A program made the position numbers and the translations under genes. A model generated the notes under the pieces. That model was not told the origin of the DNA and ran no database searches. It saw only the letters and a list, made by a program, of their open reading frames with translations. Of a DNA stretch of 64,000 bases, positions 35,532-43,579 are shown one piece after another. Source of the DNA: VAZQ01 sp963821505 (GTDB lineage Bacteria; Pseudomonadota; Alphaproteobacteria; Rhizobiales; Xanthobacteraceae); contig CAWGEH010000003.1 in assembly GCA_963821505.1 (NCBI GenBank), forward strand, positions 124,001 to 188,000, written 5' to 3'. The first letter of the stretch is position 1. Each line of letters begins with the position of its first letter.

Positions 35532-37086
35532 CTTCCACCGCTTCTACCATCCGTTCGCGCGCCTGTTCTGGCACCAGCTTTCGAGCGGCGGATTCCCGCT
35601 GCTTTACGATCGCAATCTGCAGCTCAATCCGGATCAGATCGATCCGAGCGGCGGCGATGCTTTCAGCTTCCAGGCCGGCTATCAGCCAGTGCTGTCGCGG
35701 GTCGACTGGGATCGCGACGACGACACCAATCAGGATCGCGAGTTCCTGGACTTCAACTACAACGCGGCTTTTTCCATCTATAACTGGGAGCTGTTCTTCC
35801 ATGTCCCGCTTTACATGGCTGAGATGCTCAGCCAGAACCAGCAGTTCCAAGACGCACTGAAATGGTTTCATTACATTTTCGATCCGACGCGGCCGGGCGC
35901 CGATCCGGCGCCGAAGCGCTTCTGGATTCCGAAGCCGCTCTATAACCTGACAAGCGCTGAGATCCTGTCGCAGCGCATCGACAGTCTGCTGGCAGCCGTG
36001 AATCAGGGCGATCCGAACGCCATCAGTCAGGTGGAAAGCTGGCGGAGCGATCCGTTCAATCCGTTTCTGCTCGCCGATCTGCGGCCGGTCGCATACATGA
36101 AGCGCACGGTCATGTCGTACCTCGATAATCTGATCGCCTGGGCCGATAACCTGTTCGCGACCGAATCGCGCGAGGCGCTGAGCGAGGCGACGCTGCTGTA
36201 CGTGATCGCCTCGGAGATTCTCGGTCCCCGGCCGGCGGCCACAACCCCGCCCCAGCATTCCAACGAATCGTACGATCAACTGGAGCCGAAGCTCGACGCG
36301 TTCGCCAATGCCATGGTGGACATCGAGAACTCGATTGGCGGCCAGGGCGGCGGTAGCGCCGGAAACGGCGGAATTCCGGCGCCGCAGACTTTCTATTTCA
36401 AGATTCCGCCCAACGATACGCTGCTCGGCTATTGGACCACGGTCGCCGACCGGTTGTTCAAGCTGCGCCATTGCCAGAACATTCAAGGGCAGGCGCTGCA
36501 ACTGGCGCTGTTCGATGCGCCGATCGATCCCGGTTTGTTGATTCGCGCGCAAACTGCCGGGGTCGACTTGACCAGCGTGATCGCCGATCTCTCGGCGGCG
36601 CTACCGCACTATCGTTTTACGTTCCTCTACACGCAGGCGCTCGATTTCGTCAACGCGGTTCGGGCGTACGGCGCGCTGTTGCTGGCGGCGCTCGAAAAGA
36701 GCGATGGCGACCAGCTCGCCGTGCTGATCGCGACCAACCAGCAGCAGATTCTCCAGCAAAGCGACCAGATCTTCGAGTGGCAGGCGGAGCAGGCGCAGAA
36801 TGCCATCGACGCCCTCAATCAAAACCTCAAGCTTGGCACTGACAAGCTGGCCTATTTCACGGATCAAAGCGCCATTCTCAGCATCATCAATACCTGGGAG
36901 AATCTGGCGCTTCAACTCCAGGCATGGGCGATCGGGCTCAACCTCAAGGCGGCGTTCACGCAAGGCGCAAAGGTGGTGCAGGATATCCTGCCGCAGAGTC
37001 CGGCGGGGTCGCGGGCATCAGCAGTCCGTTGGCTTACATCACGGAGGATACTAGCAAGTCTACCGGCTCCGCCGCCAAGGCGTTGA
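34753..37086 (+). CDS. Tc toxin A-like, middle reading frame
   Basis: True toxin sequence from about 34877 (SVEALYTLKVQTA) to about 37008 (VVQDILPQSPAG). It contains FSFQAGYQPVLSRVDWDRDD, YNWELFFHVPLYMAEMLSQN and FKWFHYIFDPT-like signature blocks (read here as LKWFHYIFDPT) of TcA proteins. The first 40 and last 26 codons of the open frame are out of register. It has no ribosome site of its own, so it is a piece of the toxin gene and not an independent gene. Confidence 0.6.
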   Translation: MSASASSSAFIATTIGRLRRPPKASSSINRCSNSRSLSDSKSVEALYTLKVQTAASSPGVGPSLFVDVFRFGGYQIIGAGSPSILGPYDDAVHIGRAVFDGRFNELQQRNLSILIDGTKIGLLEHAQPAYGPNAQFLLPLPDIQADPSLLSEPNMHPQAGALVSVRPNPAGSDRQSVPLTFTATASLGQNPGPLLNQAPMPFRVVGSASDLAFDPSSYFFFQDNRRSFYVESQKAYQAGSMWSPTYPSNPNSVPFQVRYSFHRFYHPFARLFWHQLSSGGFPLLYDRNLQLNPDQIDPSGGDAFSFQAGYQPVLSRVDWDRDDDTNQDREFLDFNYNAAFSIYNWELFFHVPLYMAEMLSQNQQFQDALKWFHYIFDPTRPGADPAPKRFWIPKPLYNLTSAEILSQRIDSLLAAVNQGDPNAISQVESWRSDPFNPFLLADLRPVAYMKRTVMSYLDNLIAWADNLFATESREALSEATLLYVIASEILGPRPAATTPPQHSNESYDQLEPKLDAFANAMVDIENSIGGQGGGSAGNGGIPAPQTFYFKIPPNDTLLGYWTTVADRLFKLRHCQNIQGQALQLALFDAPIDPGLLIRAQTAGVDLTSVIADLSAALPHYRFTFLYTQALDFVNAVRAYGALLLAALEKSDGDQLAVLIATNQQQILQQSDQIFEWQAEQAQNAIDALNQNLKLGTDKLAYFTDQSAILSIINTWENLALQLQAWAIGLNLKAAFTQGAKVVQDILPQSPAGSRASAVRWLTSRRILASLPAPPPRR

Positions 37087-38552
37087 GTGCGTTCGCAGCC
37101 CTCGCGGAGAAAAGCGGGGGTGTGTTGAGCACGATGGGGAAGTTCTACCACCAGCAAGACGACTGGAAGGAAAAAATCAAGGAAGCCGAGGACGATATTG
37201 CGCACACGCAGATCCAGATCGCGGGTGCCGAACTCGGGCTGCAGATCGCCGTGCAGAATCGGGCGAAAAACCAAGCACAGATCGACCAGCTTCAGAAGCA
37301 GTTGGATTTCCTGACCGGCAAGTTCACCAATCAGGATCTATACGACTGGATGGCGGGCCAGCTCTCCGATACGTATTTCCAGAGTTTCCGGCTGGCTTAC
37401 CGGATGTGTCAGCAGGTGGAGCAATGTTACCGCTTCGAACTCGGCATTCAGAACACCTCGTTCATTCAGTTCGGATATTGGGACAGCCTGCACAAGGGGC
37501 TGCTTGCCGGGGAGCGCCTGAACCAGGACCTTCGCCGTATGCAAGCCTCTTATCTCGATGAGAATATCCGGCGGCTGGAGTTAAGCCGTTTCATTCCTCT
37601 CAGCACCCTCGATGGCGCCCTGAGCCAGCTGCTGGCAAACGGAGCTTGCGACTTCACAATCCCGGAATCGCTCTTCGATCACGACTACCCGGGTCATTAC
37701 AACCGTCACCTGTTGCGCGTCAGCGTGACCGCCGTCTACCCAAACTCGACCAAGTTCGACAACGTCAAGGCGACCCTCACTCTGACGGCCAACAAGGTCC
37801 GCACGTCGACCGACGTGAGCGCGGGTTATTCCGAAACGCCCGTCGGGTCCGATCCGCGCTTCGTCTACAAGTACGCCGCCCTGGGGCAAACGATTGCGCT
37901 CGGCAACGCCCAGGACGATCCTGGCCTCTTTCTGACGGCCATCAACAACAATCTGACCGACACGCGATATCTGCCCTTTGAAAACGCGGGCGCCATCAGC
38001 TCGTGGCACCTGGAAATGCAGCAGGCGAATAACGAAATCGCTCTGAGCAGCGTCTCCGAGCTGTGGTTGCATCTTTACTATACGGCTCTTGACGGCGGCG
38101 ATGCCTTCAAACAGGCCGTGCAGGCCGAAAATCAGGCGAGCCTGCCCAAGGCGGGCGCCCAACTTCTGCGATCCCAAAGCGCTCCGGTCGCGTCGGACGC
38201 CGCCGGCAAGGATCCGGTGCTCACGTTCTCTCCTTCGCCTGCGCAGTTCCCGGCGTGGACGCGCGGCAAGGAGATGACGGTTACGTCGCTCAGCGTTCTG
38301 GCCGTCGCATGGAATCCCGGGAGCTTTGTGTTGGAGCCGCAGGGGTCGCTGCCCGATGCTGCCGTCGCAATGACGCCGGTGCGAGATGTATCGGAGCCAA
38401 ACGTGCTGGCCGGGACCGTGGAACTGACGGCCCACATGCCGCTCGACACGTGGACCTTCAAGTTGCGCAAGCAGGACCCGGACGGTTTCCAACCGATCGC
38501 AGCGGACGATCTCGGCGATGTGTTCCTGCTCATGAATTATCGGGTGAACTGA
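36924..38552 (+). CDS. Tc toxin A-like, C-terminal reading frame
   Basis: True toxin sequence from about 37009 (GISSPLAYITEDTSK) to the stop. It includes DLYDWMAGQLSDTYFQSFRL and the C-terminal beta-domain that binds TcB, ending DVFLLMNYRVN. A coiled segment (WKEKIKEAEDDIAHTQIQIA) precedes it. The ATG at 36924 lies in the wrong frame relative to the toxin and has no ribosome site. This is the 3' part of the broken gene. Confidence 0.65.
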   Translation: MGDRAQPQGGVHARRKGGAGYPAAESGGVAGISSPLAYITEDTSKSTGSAAKALSAFAALAEKSGGVLSTMGKFYHQQDDWKEKIKEAEDDIAHTQIQIAGAELGLQIAVQNRAKNQAQIDQLQKQLDFLTGKFTNQDLYDWMAGQLSDTYFQSFRLAYRMCQQVEQCYRFELGIQNTSFIQFGYWDSLHKGLLAGERLNQDLRRMQASYLDENIRRLELSRFIPLSTLDGALSQLLANGACDFTIPESLFDHDYPGHYNRHLLRVSVTAVYPNSTKFDNVKATLTLTANKVRTSTDVSAGYSETPVGSDPRFVYKYAALGQTIALGNAQDDPGLFLTAINNNLTDTRYLPFENAGAISSWHLEMQQANNEIALSSVSELWLHLYYTALDGGDAFKQAVQAENQASLPKAGAQLLRSQSAPVASDAAGKDPVLTFSPSPAQFPAWTRGKEMTVTSLSVLAVAWNPGSFVLEPQGSLPDAAVAMTPVRDVSEPNVLAGTVELTAHMPLDTWTFKLRKQDPDGFQPIAADDLGDVFLLMNYRVN

Positions 38553-38553
38553 T

Positions 38554-38874
38554 ATGGCGCCACCCCTGCCGCCGCTCCTTCATCGAACGGTGCAGCGCCT
38601 GATCTGCTCTTTTGCTCCTGAGCGGATCGTGTTGTTCGGGTCGTACGCCAAAGGCGCCAACCACCCGGGCAGCGACATTGACCTGTTGGTGATCGCCAGA
38701 CTGGAGGGTAGCCCATCGCTCCACCAGCGCCGCGCCCGTCAGAGCGCGGCCGATTGCTTCCCGCCCGTAGACGTAGTCCTGTGCAGCCCCGCGGAAGCTG
38801 CCAATGCCTCGGCCGCACGCTCGCCATTTCTGCTCTCGATCCTGAGCACCGGAGTTACGATTTACAGGCGCTAA
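38554..38874 (+). CDS. small nucleotidyltransferase (MNT-like)
   Basis: A 106-residue protein of the DNA polymerase beta-like nucleotidyltransferase superfamily. The signature FGSYAKGANHPGSDIDLLVI (28-47) supplies GS and two metal-binding Asp (D41, D43); a third Asp is in PPVDVVL near 72. Minimal NTases of this size usually pair with a HEPN protein as a toxin-antitoxin or AMPylation module, but no HEPN gene is adjacent. The ATG is one base after the toxin gene's stop, so the two are almost surely co-transcribed. Whether it modifies the toxin, silences it, or is a bystander is not known. Confidence 0.82.
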   Translation: MAPPLPPLLHRTVQRLICSFAPERIVLFGSYAKGANHPGSDIDLLVIARLEGSPSLHQRRARQSAADCFPPVDVVLCSPAEAANASAARSPFLLSILSTGVTIYRR

Positions 38875-39021
38875 CGACCGCGGAAGATCCGAAGGGTGCA
38901 TGCAAATAGACCGCGGCATTCAGGCAATCGCGTGCGCGTCAAGGTGGCCGCCGCGCGCGCTTGCAACTTTCTACATTTATGTCAGTATTCGTCGTCAGCC
39001 CGCAACGGAAGTGGGACATCG

Positions 39022-39786
39022 ATGCGCCTGACCCGCACACTGGCGCGGCTGGCCGTGGCCGCATCCCTCTTTGCAGTTTGGTCGGAAGCTTTTGGCCAAA
39101 TACGCTCTTGCTCACGGCTTCAGGCAGTTGCTGGCGCTGCGGGCTACCAGCTTCGGCCCGGAGATTTGCGTTGCGAGGGGTTCTACCAGTCGCCGGTAGC
39201 CGGAGAGAGCCTTGAACTCCTGTCGCTGACCGCAGGTCCCATCAACTATCAGGTTCGTGCTGACGGCGCCGTTCATATCACAGCGCCCAATGTGGGTGCG
39301 CTGAACGCTGCGGAGGTCCACGTTCAAGCCCGGGCTCTTCCCCTCGGCACGTATTATCTCATGGAGAGCTCCATTCCGTCGGCAGGCTTGATGAAATGGC
39401 CGATGGCGCCCGTTCTTTCCCCGGCCAGGCTCACGCCTGACAGCATCGGCGTTACCGGGTGGGTCGAAAAGGATGGACGTAGAATTTTTGTTCCGGTCTT
39501 GGTCTCCGAACCTTCTTCGCCGACACCGGGCGGGAAGTCGATCATCGCAATTCTGCGATCCTCGATCGACCTCGACGAGCTTCTCTGGCGGAGTTGGCCA
39601 AATGCAGGTTCTGGGAAGCCGCCCGAGTGGAAAAAACGCGGGAATGGCATCCGCACGCTTCGCGCCGGGCAACCCATCGCATTGGAATTGGAGCCGGGCA
39701 AAGGCGTTGTGATCGTCGAGGTTGCCGCCAAGGCGGGCAATTCCGATCGCTGGCTTTCGCTTAAGCGGCAGGTGTTCGAACCGTGA
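39022..39786 (+). CDS. exported protein of unknown function, first gene of a three-gene operon
   Basis: 254 residues with a signal peptide (LARLAVAASLFAVWSEAFG, about 7-25). Two early Cys residues (RSCSRLQ, LRCEGFY) precede a mostly beta-rich domain with a repeated YQLRPGDLRCEGFYQ-type opening and an alternating hydrophobic pattern. No family recognised. The start at 39022 was chosen because the signal begins there; the longer open frame upstream is not coding-like. Its TGA overlaps the next gene's GTG (GTGA). Confidence 0.75.
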   Translation: MRLTRTLARLAVAASLFAVWSEAFGQIRSCSRLQAVAGAAGYQLRPGDLRCEGFYQSPVAGESLELLSLTAGPINYQVRADGAVHITAPNVGALNAAEVHVQARALPLGTYYLMESSIPSAGLMKWPMAPVLSPARLTPDSIGVTGWVEKDGRRIFVPVLVSEPSSPTPGGKSIIAILRSSIDLDELLWRSWPNAGSGKPPEWKKRGNGIRTLRAGQPIALELEPGKGVVIVEVAAKAGNSDRWLSLKRQVFEP

Positions 39787-40877
39787 GATTTCCTGGCGAT
39801 CTCAGCCGTCGTCTCAGTCAATCGCATGCAGCCGCCGCCAAGGCGGCTGCCGAAAAGGCCCTGGCAGGCGAGTTGATTGCGGATGATCTGGTTCGTATAA
39901 AGGAATACGAAGCGCTTCTCGATCTCTCGCGCGCGCCCAGGCGAAACAGCATAGTAGCTGCGGCCATCCTTGGTACGGTATGTCTGCTGCTTGCCGGCCT
40001 CGCATGGGCAGTGCGCATCCCGAACACGAACCTGCATGTGACGGTGGCGACCGACGCGCTCACGTTCGGTTTGGCGGAACCCTGGCAATGGACAGGCCAC
40101 TGGCAGCTGGGTGACGCTGTCTTCCGGCTCGATGAGATGAGTGAGCTCACGCTGCCGCCCGAACTTTCGTCGGTGCCGCTTAAAGGGCGGGCATGGCTGG
40201 ATATTGAGAAAGGCCTCGTCGCGCTGTCAGAATTGGAGCTCGGGTCGGGGGGCACGTTCACTCTTCTGCGCAACCCCTCGGCAGACATTTATATTTTGTC
40301 ATTGAATGCTCCACTCAGGGGCCAGCTGCAAATCACCGGCGACGCGGCGGTGTCCGCGGGCGATGCGCCGTCTCGACCCACCTCGCTACGAACCGCGCAT
40401 TTCGACGTTCCGGGGACGTTGTCGTTCTACGATGACGGCCGCCCTCGCATTCCAGCACGGATTCGGCTCAGCGCCAAAGACAAGCTCACGTGGCGGAATA
40501 TTCCCATCAACAAACTTTCGTTGGTCCGGGAAGAGAGCGGTGCCGATGAACGATCATTTTTCATCTCCGGCATCGACTCCGGCACCGTCACGGTTGGCGA
40601 CACCGGCGAGAAGGTTGCATTGAAGGAAAAGGACCAACTCTATTTGGAATCCGCCACCGGCGTAATTCAAGAACTTGAGCTGGGCCCCGACGCACTGAGG
40701 CTTTCGTTCAAAGGACGCGCGAAGAAGGTTTCTGTCGGTGTGACCGGTTTCGAGGAGAACCTCGCGCCGACGTGGTTGAGTTACCTCTATCACCAGGAGC
40801 GCCTGGGCTTCCTCTGGGGCGCGGTCGCTTTCTTGTGGGGTGTGCTATGGAGCGCTCGAGAACTGCTGCTCAAATAA
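39783..40877 (+). CDS. single-pass membrane protein of unknown function
   Basis: 364 residues starting at a GTG that overlaps the previous stop. It begins with a helical cytoplasmic segment rich in Ala/Lys (SHAAAAKAAAEKALAGE, about 14-30), then a membrane helix (IVAAAILGTVCLLLAGLAWAV, about 57-77), a large beta-rich extracytoplasmic region, and a second hydrophobic stretch near the end (GFLWGAVAFLWGVLWSA). No domain recognised. Its 3' end overlaps the protease gene by 31 bases in another frame, so the three genes are expressed together. Confidence 0.75.
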   Translation: MRFPGDLSRRLSQSHAAAAKAAAEKALAGELIADDLVRIKEYEALLDLSRAPRRNSIVAAAILGTVCLLLAGLAWAVRIPNTNLHVTVATDALTFGLAEPWQWTGHWQLGDAVFRLDEMSELTLPPELSSVPLKGRAWLDIEKGLVALSELELGSGGTFTLLRNPSADIYILSLNAPLRGQLQITGDAAVSAGDAPSRPTSLRTAHFDVPGTLSFYDDGRPRIPARIRLSAKDKLTWRNIPINKLSLVREESGADERSFFISGIDSGTVTVGDTGEKVALKEKDQLYLESATGVIQELELGPDALRLSFKGRAKKVSVGVTGFEENLAPTWLSYLYHQERLGFLWGAVAFLWGVLWSARELLLK

Positions 40878-42895
40878 AATATTGCCTCGTCCGGTTGCTG
40901 CTCGGGGGCGCCCTGCTTCCTGTTGCGCAATCCCACATTCACGGGCAATCGACAGATAACCTGTCTCTCGAGCTTCGCCGCAATGTTGTCAGGGTCACTG
41001 CGCAGTGGGCAAACGGGACCACTTACGACGGCTTTGGCTTCATCACCGGCGAGCGGGACGGTTTCCTCTACATCGCCACGGCCGACCATGTCGTGCGCGG
41101 TAACGGCCCGGACGCAATCGACCGCTCTCCGGTTGTTGCGTTCTTCCAGGATCAGGGTGCTGAATATAAAGCCGAGCTTCTTGCAACAAGATTGCAGCCC
41201 GGCGAAGGAGACTTGGCCGTGCTTCGACTACGACCACCGCGCAATCTCGCTTGGCGTCGCGACGTAGCGGCCGCTGGTCGGGCGAAGAGAGGAACCGAAA
41301 TCCGCTTCATTGGTCTGGAACGAGACTGGTTCGTGCCCATGCGACCGGGCGTGGTGAACGGTCTCGAGCCGGTCGGAACGATAGTCGGCGAGGGTCTCAA
41401 TATCAAATTAGGGACGTCCGGCGCTCCGCTGATCTCCGATGGTGGGATTGTCGGAATGGTGGTTGTCGACACGGGAGCGTTTGCGCGCGCCACTCCGATC
41501 GATCTCATCGAGCGTGCTTTCAAGAATTGGAATTATCCTTGGCAGCTGGGCGCGGCCCCGCCGCCTGGCCAGGGCTCGGCCCCGCCGCCGGTCCAGGAAT
41601 TGGCTCCGCCGCCGGTCCACGAATGCGACCGCCTGGCCGGACACCCCAGAGATCCCGGCAGGTCCGCAGGAGTTCCTGGAGTCGTGTTGACCAAGATCGA
41701 TTCCAATAAGGCCATAAATGCATGCTCCGAGGCAGCCAAAGAGTACACGCAAGCGCCTCGATTCGCGTTCCAGCTGGGTCGCGCATTCGCCGCCGCCGGA
41801 AAGTATGCAGACGCATTCCTCTGGTATCGCAAAGCCGCCGACCAGGGCTACGGATCGGCGCAAGCGAACCTGGGTTCGCTGTACGAGCACGGGCGCGGCG
41901 GGCTTCCGAAGGACGACAAGGAAGCCGTGCGGCTCTACCGCCTCGCTGCCGATCAAGGCGTTGCGACGGCGCAAAACAATTTGGGCGTCATGTACGAGCA
42001 CGGGCGCGGCGGACTTCCGAAGGACGACAAGGAGGCGGTGCGGCTCTACCGCCGTGCCGCCGATCAGGGCGTTGCGATCGCACAAGTCAACCTAGGCGCC
42101 ATGTACGAGCACGGGCGCGGCGGGCTTGCCAAGGACGACAGGGAGGCCGTGCGGCTCTACCGTCTTGCCGCCGATCAGGGGGTTGCGATGGCGCAAAACA
42201 GCTTGGGCGTCATGTACCAGCACGGGCGCGGCGGGCTTCCGAAGGACGACAAGGAAGCCGTGCGGCTCTACCGTCTTGCCGCCGATCAGGGCGGCTCACA
42301 TGGGCAGACGAACCTGGGCGTCATGTACGCGCAAGGCCGCGGCGGGCTTCCGAAGGACGACAGGGAGTCCGTGCGGCTCTTCCGTCTTGCCGCCGAGCAG
42401 GGCTATGCGCACGGGCAAACGAACCTGGGCGTCATGTACGCGCAAGGCCGCGGCGGGCTTCCGAAGGACGACAGGGAGGCCGTGCGGCTCTACCGTCTTT
42501 CCGCCGATCAGGGCTATGCATCCGGGCAAACGAGCCTGGGCGTCATGTACGAGCACGGGCGCGGCGGGCTTCCGAAGGACGACAGGGAAGCCGTGCGGCT
42601 CTACCGTCTTGCCGCCGATCAGGGCGGCTCACACGGCCAAGCGAACCTGGGCGTCATGTACGCGCAAGGCCGCGGCGGGCTTCCGAAGGAAGACAAGGAG
42701 GCCGTGCGGCTCTTCCGTCTTGCCGCCGACCAAGGCTATGCGTACGCGCAAGCGAGGCTAGGCTGGATGTACGAGCAGGGGCGCGGCGGGCTTGCGAGGA
42801 ACGACAAGGAGGCCGTGCGGCTCTACCGTCTGGCCGCAGCTCAAGGAGATGAATTTGCGTTGCACGCACTCGCGCGGTTGACCCGCGCCCGTTGA
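40847..42895 (+). CDS. exported trypsin-like serine protease with Sel1 repeats
   Basis: 682 residues. Signal or anchor near 10-30, then a trypsin-fold domain with a complete triad: TADHVV (His81), GDLAVLRL (Asp122) and GTSGAPLI (Ser191). After a proline-rich linker of about 25 residues (PPPGQGSAPPPVQELAPPPV) comes a helical region from about 315 with nine Sel1-type repeats of 37 residues, YEHGRGGLPKDDKEAVRLYR being the consensus opening. Sel1 repeats are protein-binding solenoids. Start at 40847, inside the end of the upstream membrane gene. The protease plus solenoid with a membrane partner suggests regulated proteolysis at the envelope; the target is unknown. Confidence 0.82.
   Translation: MERSRTAAQIKYCLVRLLLGGALLPVAQSHIHGQSTDNLSLELRRNVVRVTAQWANGTTYDGFGFITGERDGFLYIATADHVVRGNGPDAIDRSPVVAFFQDQGAEYKAELLATRLQPGEGDLAVLRLRPPRNLAWRRDVAAAGRAKRGTEIRFIGLERDWFVPMRPGVVNGLEPVGTIVGEGLNIKLGTSGAPLISDGGIVGMVVVDTGAFARATPIDLIERAFKNWNYPWQLGAAPPPGQGSAPPPVQELAPPPVHECDRLAGHPRDPGRSAGVPGVVLTKIDSNKAINACSEAAKEYTQAPRFAFQLGRAFAAAGKYADAFLWYRKAADQGYGSAQANLGSLYEHGRGGLPKDDKEAVRLYRLAADQGVATAQNNLGVMYEHGRGGLPKDDKEAVRLYRRAADQGVAIAQVNLGAMYEHGRGGLAKDDREAVRLYRLAADQGVAMAQNSLGVMYQHGRGGLPKDDKEAVRLYRLAADQGGSHGQTNLGVMYAQGRGGLPKDDRESVRLFRLAAEQGYAHGQTNLGVMYAQGRGGLPKDDREAVRLYRLSADQGYASGQTSLGVMYEHGRGGLPKDDREAVRLYRLAADQGGSHGQANLGVMYAQGRGGLPKEDKEAVRLFRLAADQGYAYAQARLGWMYEQGRGGLARNDKEAVRLYRLAAAQGDEFALHALARLTRAR
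41882..42880 (+). repeat. nine near-identical 111-bp tandem repeats within the Sel1 gene
   Basis: Nine units of exactly 37 codons each; the first eight share most nucleotides, including synonymous positions, while the ninth has drifted. Such DNA identity points to recent unit expansion or homogenisation, so copy number may vary between strains. Confidence 0.85.
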
Positions 42896-43050
42896 ATGGT
42901 CCGAGCCTGAACGTTTCGCAGCACCGCGGCCTTCGAGCTTTGCGATCGCTGCGTTCGGAATTTCATCGTGTGCCCGGAATAACCGCTCCGCGCTGCCTAA
43001 AGCTGGTCCGAATCTGTTGCAAACGGTGTCATTTACTCCCGGCAAGGCTA

Positions 43051-43203
43051 CTAGCGACTGCAGCGAAATAGCGGCGTGACCATTGCCCCGTAAGCCTCAC
43101 CGCACTCCGAAGCATTGCCCGTGCGCCCTTCGACTGCTGGCGCGCGTTCATCACGCTCCTCGGCGGCACGGCAGCTGCATGGCCCTTCGTTGGTCTTGCT
43201 CAT
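43051..43203 (-). CDS. small peptide 4 of the double-glycine peptide cluster
   Basis: A 50-residue peptide starting MSKTNEGPCSCRAAEERDER, so its first residues match the other two MxKTN leaders. It has four cysteines (two in CSC near 9-11, one near 34 and one near 48) and lacks an obvious double glycine. ATG overlaps the previous peptide's stop (ATGA) and AGGGA lies just upstream. Too short for routine gene calling. Confidence 0.55.
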   Translation of the reverse strand: MSKTNEGPCSCRAAEERDERAPAVEGRTGNASECGEAYGAMVTPLFRCSR

Positions 43204-43400
43204 GATTTTCCCTGGAGAAGGTCAAGCGTCTGCTGCATCATCGACATCAATTGATCGGAACTTCCAGGCGCTGAACTCTTGGTGGTGGCTCCGAAGTACA
43301 ACATCCCGCCAGTAACCGAGTTCAACTCGGTATCGTCGAGCGTGCGGCGATCTCCGAACGCGCATTGATTCAGGTTCGGGGCGTCGTTGGTCTTGCTCAT
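43200..43400 (-). CDS. small peptide 3, double-glycine leader
   Basis: A 66-residue peptide. Leader MSKTNDAPNLNQCAFGDRRT continues to DDTELNSVTGG, a double-glycine-type cleavage site near residues 31-32; the core would start MLYFGATTKSSAPG and run 34 residues. The leader is clearly paralogous to that of the 43397-43567 peptide (TNDxPNL, DTEL, VTGG). The ATG overlaps the upstream peptide's TGA and the TGA overlaps the next ATG. Double-glycine leaders are cut by C39-type peptidase transporters; none is seen nearby. Possible bacteriocin or modified peptide precursor. Confidence 0.72.
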   Translation of the reverse strand: MSKTNDAPNLNQCAFGDRRTLDDTELNSVTGGMLYFGATTKSSAPGSSDQLMSMMQQTLDLLQGKS

Positions 43401-43567
43401 ACCCGGATATTTCCCATGATGGCTTTGTTTGTGTCCTCCAGCATCCGCAGCAGGTTTGATAACAAAGTCCCACCCGTCACCGCATCAAGCTCGGTATCCT
43501 CGACGAGCGCGCGGTGATCTTCGAGCGTGGTGTGACCAAGGTTCGGCGTGTCGTTGGTCTTCTTCAT
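43397..43567 (-). CDS. small peptide 2, double-glycine leader
   Basis: A 56-residue peptide. Leader MKKTNDTPNLGHTTLEDHRA continues to VEDTELDAVTGG, and the core would begin TLLSNLLRMLEDTNKAIMGN, an amphipathic helix of about 23 residues. A strong ribosome site (GGGAG, seven bases upstream) stands in the 12-base gap after the previous peptide gene. Its stop overlaps the next ATG. The core differs fully from that of its paralogue, while the leaders match: the pattern of leader-conserved, core-variable peptide families. Confidence 0.72.
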   Translation of the reverse strand: MKKTNDTPNLGHTTLEDHRALVEDTELDAVTGGTLLSNLLRMLEDTNKAIMGNIRV

Positions 43568-43579
43568 GATCTTTACTCC

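Larger units (their letters stand above)
29982..38552 (+). pseudogene. Tc toxin subunit A-like protein, interrupted by two frameshifts
   Basis: One very long gene of the Tc (toxin complex) A-subunit family. With two single-base corrections it would encode about 2,856 residues; TcA proteins run about 2,300-2,600. In order it shows an N-terminal beta-sandwich-like domain (FGVHGKVSARQGLPVDGAEV), a VRP1/SpvA-like region with LFGSQDYCEVDSCTSVLSPA near 560-580, a neuraminidase-like domain near 1,420-1,560 (RIWEANREVFLYPENWLIES), the receptor/pore region, and the C-terminal TcB-binding region near 2,450-2,856, ending DVFLLMNYRVN. Frame changes: an extra base in AAAA at 34873-34876 and a missing base in GGGG at 37005-37008. 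No other stop occurs, so the breaks are very recent, real and regulated, or sequencing errors. No TcB or TcC gene is in the window. Confidence 0.8.

Noticed and set aside
35116..36552. 478-codon minus-strand frame inside the toxin region
   Set aside because: Shadow of the plus-strand TcA sequence; no ribosome site or recognisable fold.
38554..38874. Classic MNT/HEPN toxin-antitoxin pair
   Set aside because: No HEPN gene lies on either side; the neighbours are the toxin gene and an exported protein.
41722..42852. Second long frame through the Sel1 repeats
   Set aside because: Any frame stays open in such repeats; the arginine-rich product has no start signal or family.
41882..42880. CRISPR-like regular repeats
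   Set aside because: The 111-bp repeats are in frame, coding, and lack spacers; they are Sel1 protein repeats.
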